Source of the DNA: Antitrichia curtipendula | Lineage: Eukaryota; Streptophyta; Bryopsida; Hypnales; Leucodontaceae | Length of the DNA stretch: 64,000 nt | NCBI GenBank assembly: GCA_951230915.1 | Contig: OX579636.1 | Location: 41,481,912 to 41,545,911, forward strand | Direction: 5' to 3' | Part shown: piece after piece, positions 59,370 through 64,000 of the stretch | Numbering within the stretch: the stretch's first letter is position 1 | How the letters are laid out: each line of letters begins with the position of its first letter | Made by a program: the position numbers and the translations under genes | Notes under the pieces: generated by a model | What the model saw: the letters and a program-made list of their open reading frames with translations, nothing else | Database searches by the model: none | Told to the model about the DNA's origin: nothing

Positions 59370-59666
59370 AAGGAAGGTTCTCCTCCACCGTCTCTATACC
59401 CTTCCCCTCGCAACTAGAACTAACATAGTCGTGGGAGATAACCGGTGTCTCCTTTAGCATCTCACCCGATACCGAAGTGCCGGTTGCAAGTTCTGATTCC
59501 TCCTTCCCTAGGTTCCACGTCTCACTTGCAAGACTCGTTAGCAGCTCAGACTCTCAGTCCTCAACTCAATCACCTCTTCATGTATGCCGGGAAGCTCCAG
59601 CGTACAGCCAAGTGCAGGGCTAAGTGACTGACCGTATTGCCCAACGATGACCGGGCCCTCCTGTGT

Positions 59667-59686
59667 CATCGTGAGATCCCCCGATG
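59667..59686. repeat. 20-bp near-palindrome, copy 9 (in exon)
   Basis: CATCGTGAGATCCCCCGATG; minus-strand frame reads S-G-D-L-T-M. Confidence 0.8.
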
Positions 59687-60487
59687 ACGACTGGGCAACT
59701 TCCTCCTGCGGACGTCCTGCCCCCTTCACAGGTGACTGAACGTTCGGACCCTCTCCATTTCCGTGTTCCGCATCAGACATCTGAGGATGCTCAGCACCCG
59801 TGAGTGTATCGTCGGCGGACTCTAAATGTGAGGGTCGAGAGGCGCAGGAAACAAGTGTCTTCACGGCCTTCGACGCTTCCAGTGACGACGAATCCATTGC
59901 ATCGTCGTCGGAGCCCTTGCCCTGTTGATTTCCGGTTGCCCCCATCTCAGGATCTGAGTGACGAACAAACCGGTCCTTGTCAATCACTTCCACGTCAGGT
60001 GACGAGGTGATTCCATCCTCCAGGAACTTCTCCGCCGCCTGCTCTTACTCTTCTTCTTAACAATAACCTTGTCCTTCACCTTCTCTAGAACATCAGAAAG
60101 CTTCTTCTTGATTTTTGGTTTCTTCCGCTTCTCCTGCGTCGACTGCTCTGGACCTCTGACTAACATCAAAGACTTCTTGAAGGCTTTCTTACGGAGTTTT
60201 TTCTTCTCAGTAAGCGCCACGTTCCCAGCGTCGTCCTCCAACTCACTATAGTGACGAGCAACACCTGAACCAGCTGGTGAATCCCGAGCTCCCTCCCCAT
60301 GCCTTTCCCTCACGCTCTCCCGCGCTGGACGAACTTCCTTTTCTATCTTGTTGACCAAGGGCAGAGTCTCGAAGTCACCCGTTTGCCCCCTTCCTCGCGG
60401 AGAGTCCTCCTGCGTCGAAACATGCCAACCACACTGGAAATCAGAAAGCCATTGGGATAGCGTATATCGTTGATGTGCGTTGCCAGG

Positions 60488-60507
60488 CATCCGGAGATCT
60501 CACGATG
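60488..60507. repeat. 20-bp near-palindrome, copy 10 (in intron)
   Basis: CATCCGGAGATCTCACGATG, in the 98-base intron 60434-60531. Confidence 0.8.
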
Positions 60508-62282
60508 GCTCAACAAGAAGTGTACACTGACCTTATTGTTCCCCTGCAATAATCCGGTTCCTCCTTCTTGTTCTCGCTCGCCGGAATTGTCCAATTCCTT
60601 GTACGCTTCTTCCTCCTCATCCGAGTCCTGCTCTTCGTTGTTCAATACTTGGTGCTCGGACAGTGGCTTCGGCTTCAAGTAGAAGTGGTCCCACATTTGT
60701 CTCGCAAAGGCTTGACTCTCATTGGCAGCCTCCGCGGAATTCACAACTTTGAGGACTTTCACTTTTGCACTCTGCAGCAGAAGGGAAAGAAGAATACGTC
60801 AGAATCTGTTAGTTTATGGGAATAACATAATATTGGAAGGCGATGAAAACGAAAGAGACAATCAGTTGCGTACCATTCCTAGGAATGTGAACTCTGGTCC
60901 ATCGTTTATGTTAACGACGATAAGGTCGCCATAAACGTGCTCGAAGAAGATGATCATGGCCGTCGAAATCTTCAAGTACGGTACATTCTGCCGTCTCCAA
61001 TATGTGAAGTCATCCCGATGCTCTTTGGACCTGTACACTTGCTTCATCTTTTTAGATTCTCCCGGGAAGAAGGTTTTGAAAGACAATTGCGAACCATAGT
61101 CCTTGTTGTACCTGAAGCAGAACACAATGAAGACGTTGAAGCCCTCCCCGACGATAGCCTCCGGGAATTCGTCCTCAGGTGCCGTCATGTAATTGACAAG
61201 GTGCAGGTCCCACACTCTGGTGTTGCCGTTTTCACGTCTTCGCTTCTCCAAATGTTGACATAGCATGTGGAATCCGTCAGCATCAGTAAGGAGTACGGCG
61301 GCAGACCGGGCTGTGACAAGCTTCGTGTATGGGTCATAGCACTCCAAGGCGTCGAAGAATAGTCTCAGTCTTCGGTCCTCCAGAAGTTTTGCCCGTGATC
61401 CCAAATCCATCTGCTCAAAGAGAAACTAAAAGTACATGTGCGGCTTACTTCCATCCCGCCAAGAAACGACGTTGGGGTTCCTCAGAACACTGCTGAGATT
61501 CCCGGAGTGATCGTCCAAGACTCTGCACATGTAGTTATCGGAGTACCTCTTCTCAAGCGCCTCCTCCTCTCCAATGGTCGCCGTCGAACTGAAGTACGCC
61601 TCCTACATGTCCCGCACAAATTGCGGACAATCGGTTGGGTCGATCGTCTTGTTAAGCCTCGCTGTGCGATCCAGCAGCCACTTCGATCCCGAATGCGAAT
61701 CCATGGCTTTGTTCACCCAAAGCTCTACTTGATCGCGATCTATTCCTTTCTCCTTCACCAAGTCGTCCCACTCCGTTGGGGAGTATGGTTCGTACTCCGG
61801 CTTCTTGCTGGGTAGAACATGCTTCCTGTAGTGTAGCATTAACTCATTCTTCATCCCCTAAATGAGGCGCTCCTTGGCGCCTACCGAAGCAAGAGTCGTG
61901 AGAGGTTTCGGGGTCTTCACCTTGAAGCTCTTCACAAAAAAAAAATTCTCTTCCACGAAAGTCACAAGGTAGTTGATGTCTTCCGCTCAAAGCCCATACA
62001 ATGTCTTGAAATCGTTTGCAATAAAGGGCTTGCGCTTCAGAGATCCGGTCTCATTGACTGACCCCGCGGTGTCCGGCAGCAACCCCGTTATATACTTCTC
62101 CTCGATTTTAATCCATCTGTCAACATCCTTATCGTCCTCGAGAAAGGCAAGTGGAATTCGCAGCTCTTTGTTGTCTTTCGCCTTCTGACCCGTGAAGATT
62201 GTCACAAGGGACGGATGAAATGCCTGCTCAAGACCAGAATCACAACGGGACTATTAGTACAAAACCGTGGACAGCACTGAAG

Positions 62283-62302
62283 CATCAGGGGATCTTACGA
62301 TG
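62283..62302. repeat. 20-bp near-palindrome, copy 11 (in intron)
   Basis: CATCAGGGGATCTTACGATG, in intron 62224-62488. Confidence 0.8.
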
Positions 62303-62404
62303 ATTAACTATTTCTAAGGAAGTCACCGTGTACTTCGGCAATCGAAGTGGACATTTCATTCTAGAGTAAGCAAATTCATGATCCTAGATTGAGAACTACA
62401 TTAG

Positions 62405-62424
62405 CATCAGGGGATCCCACGATA
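62405..62424. repeat. 20-bp near-palindrome, copy 12 (in intron)
   Basis: CATCAGGGGATCCCACGATA, same intron as copy 11, 122 bases away and in the same orientation. Confidence 0.8.
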
Positions 62425-63876
62425 CTGAGAATGAAGACTGCATTTAGTAGTGGTCCGACCAAATGAAGGCATTTGACATCACTCTTACCAGGTACTTCTT
62501 GTCGTGCTGCCTGCCCATGAGTGTTGGTTGCGGGCTGCCCATATCTCTCCATTTGATCCTGGCGTTGATTAGTTGCTTCGTGAAGCACTACTCTTTCTGT
62601 TCACCAGCAAGATTTTGGTTGAGGGCCCGTGAAAGCAACAACATGTTACCGAAGTTCTCCTTCTTGGCGAAAATGGGTACTATGTTGAATGTCGTCGCTA
62701 ACTTCTTGTCCGCCTCTGCTATCTCGCCGTCTTTCACTAGATTCCTGTACGCCCTTACAGTGTGCTGCCCCCCTATAATGAAGTACTGAGTCTTTGCGCT
62801 GAAAATTGACATGTCCGGCTCTTCTTTGTAGAAGTCGGCCTTCTTCTTGTCCCCATAAGGACCGCGCTCGACAGGGAGCACCGTTATAACTCTACTATGT
62901 GAGTCGAAGTTAGGTGCGATTCTGACCTTGTTCGTGATCCCTTCAAGGCGGCTTTGCTCTATCCCTCTGTACACGAGAATTCTGGGGGGAGCCTCGTGCA
63001 GGCAATCGTAGTGTACGCGGATGGGATTTCCGGCCACATTGCGGAATGGTTTCTTCTCCCATCGGTACAACTCCGTGAAATGGGTGTCATACAACTTCTT
63101 CATCTTAGTCATGTCCTCCTTGGTCAGCTTCTTGATTTCGCTCTCTTCCATATTCACGCACACGTGAATAGATAACTCGGTCCCTACCTTTCGCTTCTTC
63201 CTAGATGATGTGGCTTCTTCTGCCACCTCTTTGTCACCTAGAGCTCCGGCAGCTGACTTGCGCTTCTTAGCCTTCTTCTTCGGAGATGGTTTGGTAGGAG
63301 TACTCTGAACAACTGGACCCTCGGGAACTCCAACGTCGATCCGATCCTCGTCAATCAAATCCCACTGAGATTTCATTTCAACCACACTCCAATGGGGTGA
63401 TGAGGTGCTTCTACAGAACAGCAAGGATCTGTCTGTCATGGACTTGCACTTCGTCATGTTGAGCTTAGCGTAGTCCATGATTAAGCCGTAAGTGATGAAC
63501 TGGTCACTCTTCGATATCTTCTCCTCCACAATGACAAGAACTGTATCTCCATCAAGGCCCTGCATCTCCGTGACGTTTAGCCCAGCTTGTTTGTGCACCC
63601 TGTCGAGATGTCTCAGCATCGGGACAATGAGTGCCTTGCCTTCCTCTATCACGAACTCCAGCCACCACTCCGTGACGTTGAGGTCGCATCGGAAAATTGC
63701 CTCCAGATTGTGCTCTCCGGTGTACTCGAAGGAATGTATCCAGTAGTTGACGAAGGCAGCAAGCTTCCTTGGGCTCAAGTCCTCAGGAATGTCCTGCATC
63801 TGTGCACCACTGCAGCATTCCATATCATACGAAGTGTTAGAATAGAGTGTCATCAAAGCAGGTCCACATCTGGAAT

Positions 63877-63896
63877 CATTGTGAGATCACACGATG
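63877..63896. repeat. 20-bp near-palindrome, copy 13
   Basis: CATTGTGAGATCACACGATG, 24 bases upstream of the proposed start of the composite gene. Confidence 0.75.
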
Positions 63897-63980
63897 TCTG
63901 CTTATACTGTAGGGCTTCTATGAACAGATTATTACGACACTGCGGCTTCGAATGGAACCGGAGAGTTCCTACGTGAACAA

Positions 63981-64000
63981 CATCAGGGGATCTCACGATG
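63981..64000. repeat. 20-bp near-palindrome, copy 14 (at window edge)
   Basis: CATCAGGGGATCTCACGATG. The family therefore probably continues beyond the window. Confidence 0.8.

Larger units (their letters stand above)
58122..63853 (-). pseudogene. Composite nuclear-type gene: GGQHT (ParB/DGQHR-like) region plus C-terminal FCP1-like HAD phosphatase
   Basis: Minus-strand exons inferred from splice sites that all join in frame: 62489-63853, 60874-62223, 60532-60771, 58875-60433 and 58122-58777. The first exon has a helical region, two nuclear-localisation-like stretches (SPKKKAKKRK, SRKKRKV) and IIGGQHTVRAY, which recalls the DGQHR/ParB-type nucleotide-binding fold (inference). The middle is charged and Lys-rich. 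The last exon is a HAD/FCP1-like domain: MVLDLNGLLLHR (motif I), FWSSAL (II), YFLKDL (III Lys), LLIDDSP (IV). In-frame stops are TAG 62588, TGA 61987, TAG 61855, TAG 61603, TAG 61426; frameshifts lie near 60.04 and 59.56 kb. An upstream exon beyond 63.85 kb is possible (gctgcag acceptor). Probably a decayed member of a larger family. Function unknown. Confidence 0.6.

Noticed and set aside
55849..64000. CRISPR-like array from regularly recurring short palindromes
   Set aside because: Spacing is irregular (70-1600 bases), there are no spacers of constant size, copies lie in exons and introns, and the genome is eukaryotic.
55849..64000. Endogenous giant-virus or other viral insertion for 56-64 kb
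   Set aside because: Genes are spliced with plant-like introns and I see no capsid, polymerase or packaging ATPase. Only an idea, with no support.

Overview
This is a stretch of land-plant nuclear DNA. The evidence is spliced genes of plant families (a PRISE/progesterone 5-beta-reductase-like family and a chloroplast-type START-like lipid-transfer protein), TATA/CCAAT promoters, and a CACTA element with plant-type ends. There are no operons, rRNA or tRNA genes. The mix of DNA transposons (CACTA, Tc1/mariner-pogo types, TTAA-target elements) and small introns would suit a non-seed plant, but I cannot name the species.

Layout. 1-5.4 kb holds two copies of a short Arg/Ser-rich gene (family S). 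From about 5.9 to 49.9 kb there is a segmental duplication. Each unit carries an S gene on + and a PRISE gene on - . There are three near-identical PRISE genes (10.6, 40.9 and 47.4 kb) and six S genes in total (0.7, 4.4, 8.6, 20.2, 34.6, 43.7 kb), the S genes falling into two promoter types. The units have been broken up by transposons: a 6.8-kb CACTA element (12905-19726), a 4.3-kb Tc1/mariner-type element with a nearly intact spliced transposase (35672-39932), several TTAA-flanked MITE-like elements, and a 272-bp TA-flanked MITE. Because the units are duplicated, uninterrupted empty sites are present in the same window and fix several insertion points and target duplications to the base. 21.6-33 kb is older, gene-poor DNA with a decayed pogo/Tigger-type transposase and a C2-domain fragment.

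50-54 kb carries a three-exon START-like (polyketide cyclase/lipid transport) gene on the minus strand. 55.6-64 kb is different in character. It holds a minus-strand, multi-exon gene that encodes a nuclear-type protein with a GGQHT motif (reminiscent of ParB/DGQHR folds), charged low-complexity regions and a C-terminal FCP1-like HAD phosphatase domain, broken by stops and frameshifts, followed by a putative membrane-protein gene. A 20-bp near-palindrome, consensus CATCRKGRGATCYCMCGATG, is scattered through this region at least 14 times, in introns, exons and flanks. I recognised it nowhere else in the window. This is the least explained signal here.

How they fit together: the PRISE and S genes look like functional duplicated genes. 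The transposons are mostly non-autonomous or decayed, and many of their stops are TAG at expected Gln/Trp codons, the pattern expected from deamination of methylated cytosine.
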